Source of the DNA: Enoplolaimus lenunculus
Lineage: Eukaryota; Nematoda; Enoplea; Enoplida; Thoracostomopsidae
Assembly (NCBI GenBank): GCA_030248215.1
Contig: JASANG010000398.1
Coordinates: 279,777 to 343,776, forward strand
DNA: 64,000 bases
Direction: 5' to 3'
In this document: piece after piece, positions 35,435-47,724 of the stretch
Numbering within the stretch: position 1 is the first letter of the stretch
Layout of the letters: every line of letters starts with the position of its first letter
Made by a program: the position numbers and the translations under genes
The notes under the pieces: generated by a model
The model's database searches: none
Seen by the model: the letters and a program-made list of their open reading frames with translations, nothing else
Told to the model about the DNA's origin: nothing

Positions 35435-38400
35435 TTAGAGTGTGTCATGAAACGAATCTATAGCATTCGATAATATAAACTCATCATCACAACTAGGACC
35501 ATAACTATTCGATCCATACGCCTTACGTGCAAAATGTCGATGCTTTTTAGTCCTTAAGTGGTCACTGAACTGTTGAGATCCCGTGATATATTTTTTGCAA
35601 GCTTCACAGTAGACTGTTATGCGTTCATTTGGGTTTTCCGGAGCTTTTACAGGTAGCGGTACAAAATCTGACGGAACACAGCGGCCGTTAAGAAATGCGC
35701 TTACGATCTCGAAACCACGCTCCTTTACTTCGCTATCCCATTGATCTAAATTAGTACTGTTAAGAGCATAAACCGGAGGACACTGTCGGGTTGGCATCTG
35801 CAAGAATGAACTTTGTATTCTACGAATCTGCCTGCGTGCATATTGCCGGGTGACGATTTTGAGCGAATCACAACATTGCTTGAATACATTACGTCCTAGA
35901 AAATTTTTTCATCTTACACTAAACGTAGAAACTTGAACGTAATCTAAAACTTGAAAATCGAAAACTAAGGGAAGCGTGCAAACAATATGTGAAACCGAAA
36001 AAATGTTGCTTCGCATCATAAAGTGAAATTAGGCTGCCCATACCATTGGTAAATAAACTGTATCGTCAATTTCATAGTATACTAACCTAAATACACATTA
36101 GATTTAAGCAAGAACGAACGCAACTCGTGAAAAAACCCAAAATAAAAGTTAAACAAAAAGCTTAAATTTTTCCTTACCTCTTATATACCGTTTTCTCAGA
36201 ATAAAACATATTAACAATCAAAACCAAATCAACAGTTTTAGTGACATTTGAATATATATTCAAGAGTAACCTTGTACACATTATGTACCTGTCTCAGAGT
36301 TTTTCTCAGCGCTATCGAGACGCAGAAAGGGCATAAACTCTTTTAACCCAATACACTGAAACACGCCTTTGACACCGTCCCGTAATGTAGTCGCAGTCTC
36401 GGTGTCGTTCTGCAGATTATCACAGTATCTACAAAACAAAACAAATGTTCCACTTATCAAAAACAAACTCAAATTATTTTAGACAAACTCAGTAAAATTA
36501 ATAAACTGAATTAACCAAAATAGATCACGATACTAAAAGTTGGCCACACAAAGTATAAACTTTAGTGCGTATTTGTATTATTAATGATTCATACAACGCG
36601 ACAGACGTCCAAATTTGTTTTTTTTCGGCCACGTTTTATCGTTAATCATGTCTCGTTTTTTGAAGCCGGCGGGATAAAGTTTTAGTCGAACTTCTTTGCA
36701 GTTTGAAACTGTGATCAAAATTATGACAAATGTTTTGTAACAAACTTGAAAATTAGCTGTTCTACAATATCACCTATAGCTGTTGTAGCCAATAATCGAC
36801 CGCACAAAAATTTTATTGCATGCAGGAACCGGATACATAATTTTACCGGAATCGAGTGTTAACCTTGCATAGCTTGTGCAATGTTGGAAGTATTTACTTT
36901 AAATGTTTTTAATTTCATTTCATTATCAAAAACCTAAGTATCGTAACTTACCCGGAAATAAAATCGCAGAAAAATCTTGTATTTTAACAAAAAACTGTTT
37001 TATGATATTTTGGACGACATACGCAAATATCCAGTAGGTTTATACCGGATAATGGAACAGGATACAAATGTCGGTTGTTTACCGGATACGAAACCGAAAC
37101 CGCATATCCGGCTGATACATCGCTGCAAATGAGCTGACTGCAACCATCCGAAGCTCGATGATGGAAATAATTAGCGATTGCAGTTCCTATTTCGGTATCA
37201 TTTCAATTTCAGTTACGGCTAAATCCAGTTCTGTTGTAAAGCTGCAAGCACACATTACAAGCGACGTTTAAAGCGTGACAAAAAATGGACTGCGAGTGCT
37301 AAAGTACGCCATTACCCTACTGTGCGCCGTTCGCTACTATTGATAGTTCTCTATTTTCCAAAAGCCACTCCTACTTAAGATTTTAACCCGGACCAGCCTC
37401 CCCATTCAAAACTTCATCCCCTGGTTAATTTTACGTTACTTACATTTTTGGAAACAATCATCAGAATGAATTTAAACATATTCTCGCGTCTCGGTTTGTT
37501 TTTTACTTTGTGTTTAGTTGAAGGCGTAACTAAACACCGGCTAATGCCGCTGATGTTTTACGGCACTGCAAAAAGATTGCCGATACTCTGCCGATACTTT
37601 TTGTACACAACAGTCAATTGGAATGCTATCAATTTCATTTCTGAGTGCATATCAGTGTGTCTGGTCAGGACAACTGTTATCTCTCTTGCGTTCGTGTTTA
37701 AAAAATTAATTGAAATAAACCGTTCTGAAAAAATTATAATCGTTTATGATGGTTAGGTTTAAGTCTTCATATAATGATGTAATGTAGCATCCTATCTGTT
37801 TATTAAGCATGGTGTACTAATGTTGGAATCGACATCGGCATCGGCATCAGTTCGGCATCGGCCAAGTCTCAAAATAAGAATCGTCATCGGTACCGGCAAA
37901 AATTATGGTATCGGCGCATCCCTAATTTCCATATGTAAAACGCAAATACCGGAATTAAATGCGAATTTAGATTTTTTACCAGATATGACACCGGAACTGG
38001 ATATCCGGATGATGCCTGACTTCATATTTTGAACCATTTACAAAACGTGCCACACATTACGGACCATCTGCAACATATTGAACTAATTCTAAAAACCACC
38101 ACCGTGGCCGGTACCAACCGAGGCCAAGTTAGTACACGTAAAAAGATAACTGTCAACATGACCTACAATATACGTAATACGTATATGTTTGCTAACAGCG
38201 GGATAATAAACAATCTATATATTATGTAGCGTGTACAGAAAACCGTTGGAAAATACAGTAATTTCTTATGCTTTCCATATTTTTCAGCCGAGGACCGACC
38301 GTCACAATGATTGCTTTTATGCAAGTCGATTAAGGATTGTATATAAAATTGGCCTGAAAAAACGTGTTTGCGCAGTCTTCAGGGCCTTAGGCCCGGTACC

Positions 38401-41400
38401 GGGGCCGAGGTTAAACACCAGTTCATCTCTAATTAACATGTATGCAAAAACTATATTCTTACAGCTGAAAGTAAGTGTCATAAAATTCAACAAGCTCATT
38501 CTCTAATCCTTGCTGAACCATGCTATCAACACGTGAACTTAAACGGTCAACCAATGTGTCACGATCGCACTGAATCCAAAGAGCAATTGTATCTGGAAAT
38601 GCCAATTCTCCGCCTTGATAAACACCTGTCAAATTTCGTTTTTCTTCGATGATATCACTAAAGAGTTATAGTAGTAATACTTGGAATAACTTTTCTACTG
38701 ACTGACATTTATATTTTCACAATCCACACGTGTGCTTCGTGGTAGTAATGATAAATCGGACAAAACAAGTTTTTTTGTTGTAAAAGTTCTGAAGTCTCTT
38801 TATTAATTTAGGGATGTACCGCTTACTCGGCATCAGTAATAATTGGCACTTTACGCGAGTATCGGCATCGGCACTGCAAAAAGATTGCCAATTCTTTGCC
38901 GATACTTTATGCACATAACAGTCAGCTGGAATGCTATCAATTGCACGTCTTGGCGTATATCAGCATGTCTGATCAGGTAAACTTATCTCGCTTGCGTTTT
39001 TATAAAAATTAGCTGAAACGAACCGTCCTGATAAAACTAATCATTTAAGGTGGTTAGCGTTTAATTATTCGCATAATGATGTAACGTAGAATCCTACTTG
39101 TTCGTTAATCATAGTGTAATAAAATTGGAATCAGCGTCGACATATTTTCCAAATAAAAATTGGCATCGGCAAAAACTTTGGTATCGGTATCGGCACATCC
39201 CTATCCATTAGGTTGTGCCCTACCGGAACTTTTGACACACTAACTTTAAACGCATTGTCATCACACAGTAAAACTACGCCATCATTTCGACTAAGTAATA
39301 CGTGCTTATTACACTTTTAATAAATAGAAGGGCAAAATTAACGCGAAAATATTCACTTGACAAAAAACCATAGCTACAATAACTATGACCAAACATGACA
39401 TTTTACTGCTTTAAATAAGATTACCTTTGCTTTTTCTGTGTTGTAAACCATAACTGAAGTGCTCGCATTACGCGGCGATGATCATTCGGGTGTAATTGCA
39501 CAGCTCGCGCTGGATCAATACGCTGAAGTTCAGCATAAAGATCAGAAGCACTGGCATTGCGCAAGTTCGGTGGCAGCCCTTGAGCAAGAAACGTTATGTG
39601 TCCTATAATATAAAACAATGAAACGCTGCGCTGCAACTACGAGCTGTGGATCATAATTCAGCGGCTTAGTTAACTTTGTTGCAAAACAGTTTATATAAGC
39701 TAATTTAATTCCATACGGAAACAAAGTTTTTGCACGACCCGCATATCTGGCTAAGCACCAATTAATAAATTGTGTCACACTACTACCACATCCAGTTTCA
39801 CTCTTTTTAATAATATTAGGCACGGTTCAACAGCATATCCTGCTCATGCACGACAGATATTCAATTTTGCATGTATTTAACTCGAAATACTATCTTTTAT
39901 ATCGTTTCTGAGTCTGTTTTTGATATAAAACGAAACATTTAAACACGCCCAGTATGAGTTTCCTCTCATCAAACGTTCAACACAACTATTTAAATATCGA
40001 ACTATTGCGCGAAAACTGCGAGAATTAAATAATACATTAGTTTGTTAGTTCATAGCGATAAAAAAGCGCGCACCCTCAGACAACGTGCTATTTTCACCTT
40101 CAACGTCCGTTTCAGCATTAGTCGAAGTTGATGCTTCTTCTGCCTTGTTATGTTCGTTCCCAATTAGCAAATTCCACAACAACGACTCTATGTAGTAGCC
40201 TGTTCCACCTAGAACATAGATTCTTTATTGGACAAAGATATCACCAAACATTATAACATTTAACTACTCTACTCTACCAATATTAGTAGATTGTTAACAT
40301 GTGCTGATTCTTGATTTTGCCAAAAAATTATGGGCAAACGAACTGGAAGCCATATTTCAGCTAAAACGGTTTCAACCAAATTTTCAAACGTACCAACCAT
40401 AATAGGAACTTTATTTCGCTTCCATATGTCTTCCAGCACGACTAGAGCACGTTTTCGATATTGTGTTACCGTGTATCCAAACGTTAAAGGTGATAAATAA
40501 CTCATTAGATGATGCGGAATTCCATCGGCTTCTTCAGAAGTGACCTAAATTAGGACAAATCATTTTACTGAGCGAAGCGAAAACCGCCAATTTGCATATT
40601 AGCTTATAGTTAAGCCTAAATTAGGACGTTTTAAATTACTTAACTGATTATTAGCGTTATAAGCAATGAAATTCAGTACTAAAGGGTTTTCGAGTGCGAG
40701 AAATCTGATTATATTGCTTACAAGGCTCAAAACCATAGTTGAATACTTAGATAATACCTAATTTACATATTAGCTTAACTAATACACCTAAATTAGGACT
40801 TTTTAAATTATTTCATTGATTATATATTAGGGTTACGAAGGGTTTTTGGATGCGAGCAAAGCAATCGGAATAAATAGTTTACAAACCTTCAAAACTGATA
40901 ATTAAACAGTTATCTCATAGCTAATTTGCATATTAGCTTAAGTGATTAGCGTAAATTAAGACTTTTAAACTACTTCACTGATTATTAGAGTACTGAAGTG
41001 TTTCTGCGCGCGAGCAATCTAAACAAATTGTTTATAAACCTCCAAAATCCACTGAATAAATCCATTGAATAGTCAACTAAAGTGGGTCAAACTATCCGTT
41101 TGTGTTTTATTGTCCGCGCTTCACTCAATACACGTACGTAGCCCTACTACAACTGGTTATGCACGTACAAGGGTATAATACAAATGTACGGTCCGTAATT
41201 AAAAATTATTCTTTAACGTATGCAACATCGCGAAACAGCACATACATAGTTGAGGTACAGTCGCACTTAGTTCTAAAACCCAAATGCAACATATATGTAT
41301 TTAGAGTTGCATCCGTGTGTCAAGGTCTGGGTTTTGCGTTCTTAAAAATTCCGGGTCCGGGTATCTGTTTTGGAAAAATACGGGTGCGGATCCGACTACC

Positions 41401-41697
41401 TATTTTTAAATGTTGCAACTCTATATGTATTACGTATGTAAAACATAAAATATGCTTATTCGTAACATGCAAAATCTCAATCCTCATCAAACATGCCTTA
41501 TTAGTAATAATATTAAGCCCGTTGTAAATCTGCATCGAATCAGCACTAACTACTTCTCCAGAAAATTGCTTTGCAAGCTCGATAGCAAGCTTAGACTTGC
41601 CCGTTCCAGTACAACCGACAACAACTATTAACTTCCGTGCAGCACATGAAGTCATTGAACGATTTAGTCTAAAAGTATACGGTAAGTTATCAATCAA
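35435..41697 (-). CDS. TRIT1: tRNA dimethylallyltransferase (isopentenylates A37), complete
   Basis: Transfers a dimethylallyl group from DMAPP to A37 of tRNAs reading UNN codons, in cytosol and mitochondria. Seven exons in phase: 41697-41497, 40544-40394, 40208-40098 (or to 40074), 39578-39425, 38657-38463, 36428-36289, 35895-35435; 470 codons (human 467). Exon 1 has the P-loop GCTGTGKS and the [16 protein letters not shown] motif. Exon 2 has IPHHLMSYL; exon 3 opens the [12 protein letters not shown] motif. Exon 4 has [13 protein letters not shown], exon 5 has [14 protein letters not shown], exon 6 has [11 protein letters not shown], exon 7 has [14 protein letters not shown]-terminal matrin-type zinc finger follows (C-x2-C-x12-H-x5-H, CEACKKYI ... 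HLRTKKH). Translation may start at 41697 or at Met 41655; the longer form adds a basic/hydroxylated N-terminus that could aid mitochondrial import. Intron 1 uses a GC donor (AAG/GCATGT). Confidence 0.95.
36795..37115. repeat. CCGGATA-type repeat in TRIT1 intron 5
   Basis: GGAACCGGATACATAATTTT ... ACCGGATACGAAACCGAAAC with inverted arrangement of TACCGGATA/TTACCGGA hexamers. It resembles the 1848-2858 composite. Ends are uncertain. Confidence 0.45.
37500..37924. repeat. GGCATC-type MITE copy 1 (TRIT1 intron 5)
   Basis: Shares with 38809-39203 the blocks CGGCACTGCAAAAAGATTGC, ACAGTCA, TCAATT and GTTAGGTTTAAGTCTTCATA-like sequence, and the CATCGGCATCGGCATC array. The right end is GGTATCGGCGCATCCCTA. 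The left end is eroded. Confidence 0.6.
38809..39203. repeat. GGCATC-type MITE copy 2 (TRIT1 intron 4)
   Basis: Inverted ends TAGGGATGTACCG and CGGCACATCCCTA, each followed by CGGCATC/GGTATCGG hexamers, about 395 bp. No coding sequence. The target duplication is not clear. Confidence 0.7.
40589..41060. repeat. Tandem ~165-bp degenerate repeat in TRIT1 intron 1
   Basis: The block AATTTGCATATTAGCTTA recurs at 40589, 40760 and 40923. Each is followed in order by a CTAAATTAGGAC-like block, TGATTATTAG, GTTTTCGAGTGCGAG-like and ACAAACCTTCAAAACT-like blocks. About three diverged units with a period of 163-171 bp. Confidence 0.7.
41302..41423. mobile_element. 122-bp MITE with perfect TIR ends and 8-bp TSD in TRIT1 intron 1
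   Basis: Starts TAGAGTTGCATCCGTG and ends TGTTGCAACTCTA. The 8-bp TATGTATT flanks it on both sides (41294-41301 and 41424-41431). The core has CCGGGTCCGGGTATC and GGGTGCGGATCC. It is just inside the first intron of TRIT1. Confidence 0.85.
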
Positions 41698-42059
41698 ATT
41701 ATAAGCCTATTATCAAAATTTCTGCGTGTAAAAAGATACGTAAAGGATTTTAAGTTCCATTTGTCTACGCAGATACGTACACACAACTCAGCTTTGCATG
41801 CAGGATGCAACTGGAATTCCGACTACGATTAAAAGTTCATCCGTTAAATTGATTTCGATGAGTTAACTTATTGAGCAATATCAAGAGTGGATGATACATA
41901 CTTTAAAAAGAGTATGCAACTGGGTACTTTCTGACTGGACAAGAATGAACCCGACACGCCTTGCGTGTTTGGGCCTACACCCTTATTCAGTGGGGTCAAG
42001 TTTGCTGATTCTTTTAATTTCAGATGTTGAAATATTCCAATATTGTTGTCAGTGTAGGT
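41698..42059. other. Upstream region of TRIT1
   Basis: Expected to hold the TRIT1 promoter (transcription leftwards). No TATA-like or other element stands out. At 41800-41850 there is a weak CAGGATGCAACTGGAATTCC, an eroded hAT MITE end. Confidence 0.35.
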
Positions 42060-42720
42060 AGGAACAGTGACTTCAGACTTTTCTACTAAGCAGCTGGAAA
42101 AGCGGGCCTTCAGAACCGGGATCGAACTCTAACCTACGGATCTTTAAGCAAATACTCTACCGCTGCACCACGCAGACCGCCTCTACTACTGCATTTTTCG
42201 TGGACTATATATGTGGATTGTATACTGCCACTAGCATACATACAGTGAACTGCACTATAACGGACAAGCATGTCTAACATGCTTGTATGCCCTTATTTTC
42301 AACAAAATCGTCCCTTGACCGTCCATCCTATTTTTGGCTGGATACCGTGTCCATAGCGCGGCAGCTTATTATTGCGCTCACGTTGTAGCCCACAAGTCAA
42401 TCTATTAGGTAGGGAACCTCAGGCCTTTTTTAATACGCAGATGGAAAAGCTGGTTAGCACCACGTAGCCCGCTTTCCATCTATTTATATTGTCGACTATT
42501 TGTGGACACACAGCTTCCGGCTTGCATATATTCAGCGCTTTGCATTATATTGCATGTGCACATAACGGACAAACATGTCTCATTGTTTATATGCCCCAAT
42601 TTACACTGAGGTCGTCCCGTGCTCGTCCATCCTATTTTCGAATAAATAAAGTGTTCATACCGCAGCAGTTTATTATTGCGCTCACGGTGTAGCCAACAAG
42701 TCAGTCTAGGTAGGTAGCAG
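42060..42720 (-). repeat. tRNA-derived SINE-like unit W and its repeated body
   Basis: The minus strand of 42110-42180 reads as a tRNA-like head: GCGTGGTGCAGCGGTAGAG (A box) and GAGTTCGATCCCGG (B box). Rightward, the block ACGGACAAGCATGTCT ... GTCCATCCTATTTTYG ... TTATTATTGCGCTCACGKTG ... GTAGCC occurs twice (about 42240-42400 and 42545-42700), with a third truncated start at 42805. The stems do not fold as a modern tRNA, so I do not call a tRNA gene. Confidence 0.6.
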
Positions 42721-42873
42721 GGTTAAACCGGAATACCTAGGAATGTTACGGTTTTGTGCCAAATTATCAATAATCATTTGAATATTGGAAACTGCAGCGC
42801 ACTCCACTATAACGGACAAGCATGTCTCACATGCCAACAATTGTTAAGTTGCTCCTCTTATATACTAAAAACT

Positions 42874-43170
42874 GTGACATGCGGATGCATGGAGGCAAAA
42901 TGAAACCTCATGCTAATGCTGCACATCGCTAAAACTTTGATGCGTATATAGAGCCTTCATATGCAGAAGCGGTAAAAACATTGAACACCAAGGTGCATGT
43001 GTATGTTGAGGTTCATAAAAACAGAAAAACTAGCAGTTGATTGTGAGGCGGTGAAGCTCGGTGGCTGCGCGCTGGACTGATAATCTGTCGACCGAGTTCG
43101 AAACCTCCTGGGAACGTCCCTCATTTTCAGCTGTTAACTCAGAACCAAAAACCGTCGTACACTAGCCTAT
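42874..43170 (+). repeat. Compound SINE-like unit V, copy 1
   Basis: Matches 43773-44090 block by block: GTGACATGCGGATGCATG, AGGCAAAATGAAACCT, GCTAATGCTGCACATCGC, CAGAAGCGGTAAAAACATTG, then a tRNA-like part with GTTCGAAACCTCC as B box. The A-box region is altered in this copy (AAGCTCGGTGGCTGCGCG). Confidence 0.7.
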
Positions 43171-43250
43171 CCAACTTATAACATGGTGACCACGATAGGA
43201 CCGCAATGGCACACTGTCGCGGTAGAACCAAAAAAATATAAGTTGGCGGT

Positions 43251-43450
43251 TGTCGATATATGTGCACGTAAGCTTATGTAAAGCAAATGTTGCCATGCCT
43301 GCGCACATATGCCGGTATAAGAAGCTGTTGCAATGACCGCGTGGTGTAGTGGTAGCATGTTTGGTTCGAGCGCAAGAGGGCAGAGGTTCGATTCCCGGCG
43401 TGGTCACCAACTTTGGGCAAAATTTCAAACGGGGGTCGTGCAGACCGTAT
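43251..43450 (+). repeat. tRNA-derived SINE-like unit U, copy 1
   Basis: The tRNA-like head at 43335-43405 has acceptor arms GACCGCG/CGTGGTC that pair, A box TGGTGTAGTGGTAGC, B box GGTTCGATTCC, and a following ACCA. The anticodon and T stems pair poorly, so this is a tRNA-derived repeat and not a confident tRNA gene. It is preceded by GTCGATATATGTGCACGTAA and followed by AAACGGGGGTCGTGCAGACC. Confidence 0.65.
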
Positions 43451-43556
43451 AGTACCAACATGGAGGTCCCACCGAGACGGGCATTGCAAACAGCAAGCCC
43501 ATGAATTCGGGTACTTGAATTCACGGTCCGGGACGACCGCCTGTAAAAAAGAGGGC

Positions 43557-43760
43557 TGTCGGTATATGTGCACGTAAGTGTATGTAAAGCAAATGTTGCC
43601 ATGCCTACGCACATATGCCGGTATAAGAAGTTGTTGCAATGACCACGTGGTGTAGTGGTAGCAGGTTGGCTCGAGCGCAAGAGGGCTGAGGTTCGATTCA
43701 CGGCGTGGTTATTAACTTGATACAAAACTTCAAACAGGGGTCGTGCAGACCGTATAGAAC
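43557..43760 (+). repeat. tRNA-derived SINE-like unit U, copy 2
   Basis: Second copy, 306 bp downstream of the first. The tRNA-like head is 43641-43710, with the same A box and GGTTCGATTCAC as B box. Body blocks are shared (GCAAATGTTGCCATGCCT, GGGGTCGTGCAGACCGTATA). Confidence 0.65.
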
Positions 43761-43772
43761 CAACCGGGGGAT

Positions 43773-44090
43773 GTGACATGCGAATTCATGAAGGCAAAAT
43801 GAAACCTTGTGCTAATGCTGCACATCGCTAAAAGTTGATGCATATGTAGTGCCTTCATATGCAGAAGCGGTAAAAACATTGAAGAACCAAGATGAACGTG
43901 TATGTTGAGGTTCTTGTAATTCATAAAAACAGAAAAACTAGCAGTTGATAGTGAGGCGACGTGTGGCTCAGTGGCTGGCGCGTTGGATTGAGAATCCGTC
44001 GACCGAGTTCAAAACCTCCTGAGAACGTCCCTCATTTTCAGCTGCAACTCAGAACTAAAAACCGTCGTACCCTAGCCTACCCCCCTTATC
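43773..44090 (+). repeat. Compound SINE-like unit V, copy 2
   Basis: Copy of 42874-43170. It keeps the better tRNA-like head: GTGTGGCTCAGTGGCTGGCG (A box) and GAGTTCAAAACCTCC (B box), followed by CGTCCCTCATTTTCAGCTGC. Together V-U-U-V form a duplicated compound array. Confidence 0.7.
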
Positions 44091-45049
44091 ACAAAAACCC
44101 AAAAACATTCTACGTTTCAATCGTTTACCACTCCCCTGAATAAGAGGGGTCGATCAAATGCGCAACGACCAATGTTACATTTTGCACCATGCGGAAGCTT
44201 AAGAGTTGTACACAAATGCATTTTCAGTCTTTGAGAATTGTTAAAATTGCAAGGCACTAGCTATGTGATTCGATTCATTTACCGTTTAACATTACTTCAC
44301 TTTTAGCCTAAAGGCAGCACAACTTTCATTAATTAATTCGAATGTCAGAAAGTCAAATTTCGTAGCAGAAATACGGTATTCAAAACCTATTAATTCTGAC
44401 AAAAAACGCTCAGAAATAACTCGGCAATTCAAAATTTTTTATATTTGAGGTAAACCCTAATTGGTAAAAAGTCTGGGATTCGAAACTACGGTGGCAACAA
44501 AGGATTCGAATTCGGTCAAATCACGTTTTCAGTGGCACTCTGACTGGCTTTGTGCTATATTTCAGCCCGTGCTCAATGTCTTTTCACGAGTCAAAGAATC
44601 TATAAAAAATACACTTTAAAGCCGTTCAGCTATCCCTATACGATACCGTTAGGGTCCTAGAAACATTGTACACACAGTCACTCCCTTCTCTAGCCCTTAA
44701 AAATCCAATTTCCATTCACCTCAACGAAAATTCAGCTATCTATAGCGTTCTACTGTGACGAAACTGTAGGTCCGAATTGAGCCAAATGTTTCACGAAGTT
44801 TACACAGCCTGAACCCATGCATACGCCACGACGCTTTTTGCGGTTTGAATACAGCAGGGAATGACCACAACGGCAGCCCATATTTGGCTCCGCGCCTTAA
44901 AGACTGGATAAAAGCCGCGGACATTCCTGTCAAGATGCCTGGATACGGTTCGGGCTCCGTTACTTAGACATATAAAATACACTGCTCCAATGGTGCGTAG
45001 CTTTACTTTAGTAAAGTAACAGTGATCTTGTTATGATCGCAAAGTTTCT

Positions 45050-45196
45050 GACCTGTGTAAAAATCAGGGCCGAAACGTATTTCTGCGCGACTGCGATAGA
45101 GTACGCATAGGCTTTTTAGACTTTTTGCGTAGGTTTAAAAAATGCTTTATACAATAGCTACGGCATTGTTTTATATGTTCTATACATTGGCCAGCT
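45050..45196. repeat. TTAGGC-MITE copy with reduced hexamer core
   Basis: Left end GTGTAAAAATCAGGGCCGAA then ACGTATTTCTGCGCGACTGC, core with CATAGGC and CGTAGG, right end GTTCTATACATTGGCC. The core has lost most TTAGGC units. Confidence 0.65.
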
Positions 45197-47724
45197 CCTC
45201 TTTAATGTGTACCAAGATGATACTTTGTTTGGGCGCCTGTTCATTTTATCGAAATTCGTGTTAAAATGTAAAAAATACATTCGTCCAGTGTAAACAGTTG
45301 TAACGTACTGGCGCAGCAATAATGGGTATGAATTGATTCAGCGTCATATATCATGTCCTAGACATCGGGGTGACTGACCGATTTTTTGTAGACTGTATGA
45401 AGTGTCTGGTTTTAGAACAAAATAGGGTCTATCAGTAAATGCACTAAGTTTCAAAACCACCTTTGTCATGATCCTTTTACCTATTAATGTCAATATATAA
45501 AAATTTAACAATAATTGCGAAACATTAAAATTAATAGGTAATTTGCAAAACTGTGTTTTTAGTTGTTTTTACGAAATTTTCTGCGGAATAGCGCACCTTA
45601 CAGGGTTTTTTATGAAATCAAAAATAAATGCCACGCTATGGTGTAGATTGTAAAGTTGAAAATGCATAGTAAATTGGAAGCTCGAATATAGCGCATACAG
45701 AGGCTGTGAACATTGTTAACTTTTGAAACACGTATTGGTGAATACCTTGTTTTGTGATTGATAGCTACTTCGCATATTTGTATTTCACAACCTAAAATTT
45801 GAGCCACATAATCGAAGCACGATTGAACAATATAAATTAAAAAATTAAATTTAATAAATTTTCTATTATCGATTTTAAAACTTGCTTTTCAAACACAACT
45901 TTATGAAGTACGGCAGGCTAGATTTAAACTATTAGAATACCCAATAGTTTGCTAATTGATGTGAGTACACATTTTTGGTGAAAAAAATTACTGCGCTCTT
46001 ATAGTATATTTATCTCGCATGTTTTTTGCTGAAATCTGTTAAGGGCAGTAAGTGTGCTATGGGCGTTATAATACAAAGAATTTTCAAGATGCAACTTATT
46101 CATGCTTACCTTGACCGGTAGATAAATCTTTATGAATGAGTATGTGTTGTTATCTTTCGTAAGGTTGAAGCTTGACTAAAATTTGCGAATATTGGAAACA
46201 GCAAGTTGTATTTGTTTCAGTTTCGCGCCGAGATTCGGGCCAAAAGTGATCGGTTACAATTGTGACCTGAATACGCGTATGACTTTGAGTTATTATAGAA
46301 CTTTACTGTACGTTTGCCAACTGTCACATTCTATGAATATAAGTGATTCACCTTCGGAGCTCCATGTTTAAACTCTTTTACATGCTTCAAGCGAAACATA
46401 TCACAATCTGTCACTTCTAGGGGCACTTTTACCTAGTTTCTTTGTTTTACATGGGATACGGTGAGGTTCTCCAATATTTGCAACATGATCTTTGTACGTA
46501 ATCGTACTCCAATTATCATACGTTGCTGCACAACAACTATAGTGTAACATATTAGTAAATCAAGTTTATCTAAAGGGAATCAGAACTATATACGGACTTT
46601 TCGTCGTACTAAACTGAAGACTAGTCGACGTTTAAAGTTTGCACTTTGAATTTAGTGCAGCCGATATTTCGAGCTATTTTTTGGATCGGAAGTATTTGTT
46701 TAATAATTGAACTACGAGTATTGTTTTAAGAAGTTAGCACTCGATGAATTGGAATAAGCGTTGGTGCCAAATACTGCGCGGATTCATTGGAACTGCAATC
46801 TCACACACGAGAGATCAAAATTTTTATTCAGAAATGTAGTAATGAAACAACAAGCAATTAAAGTTCATAAATGAAAGTAATATAACATTGTTATATGTAT
46901 TTACATGTATATGCATAAAGTTGGTTATGCCTTTGTTGGATTCAGTAGTTTTTATATATAGCAACATAGAAATCATCTTTTAGTGAATGACCAACCATCC
47001 TCGAAAACAATAAAGTGTACTTTTTGACGTTTAGTACAAATATTAAATCAAGCATAGTTGCTTGCCAGTGTATGATGAATATGTGTAATAGTTTAGGCGG
47101 AAACAATAAGCTACCGCTTAGTTTTGCGTTTCCAGGAACTATTTCAAAAAATAAGCTGTGTAGGTAAATTCATAAATGCAACACGACTTAATTGTAGTAA
47201 TTTTAGGGCCCGTATTCTCAAATGTGTATAGTACCTATCACCAGTTAGCAAATTGGTTTTGTAACTTTCGAGTCACTTCATAGTAAGGTTTATAAATGAG
47301 AAAATTTTGCCCATTTGATTTGTCCTACTTCTGGTCCACTTTTGAAATCTGCAACCCGAGTTTGGAAATATAACGTTAACTGGTGGTAGGTGCTGTACAC
47401 TTCTTAGAATATTGAGTTAGGTTCGCAGGTTAAATAGATTTCTGTCAAATACATGTTCGTGTTACCACTGATGCACTCTGCATATTTAGCGTTGTCCCAT
47501 GCTGTTAGTCCTGTGTATTTTGCGCCAAAAACATATCTCCGCTTTTAGAAGTGAAGTTGTTTTATGTCAATTCCGCATAGAATTTATCATAAAAATAGGC
47601 AGTGCAGTGTACGACCAAACTTATGTGAACAGTGCAGTTAAACGGTAACGTGTGGTCGAAACTATGGCGTGCGGAATGCAGTAACGGTAACTTGTGGCCG
47701 CAGAACAGCTGGTCCATGTATAGA

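Noticed and set aside
43335-43409. A tRNA gene followed by ACCA
   Set aside because: Acceptor arms and the A and B boxes are good, but the anticodon and T stems do not pair, animal tRNA genes do not encode CCA, and the unit is part of a repeated array. Called a tRNA-derived SINE-like repeat.
43162-43779. 205-codon minus-strand ORF
   Set aside because: It lies entirely over the tandem SINE-like units and repeats itself internally with them. No domain is recognisable.
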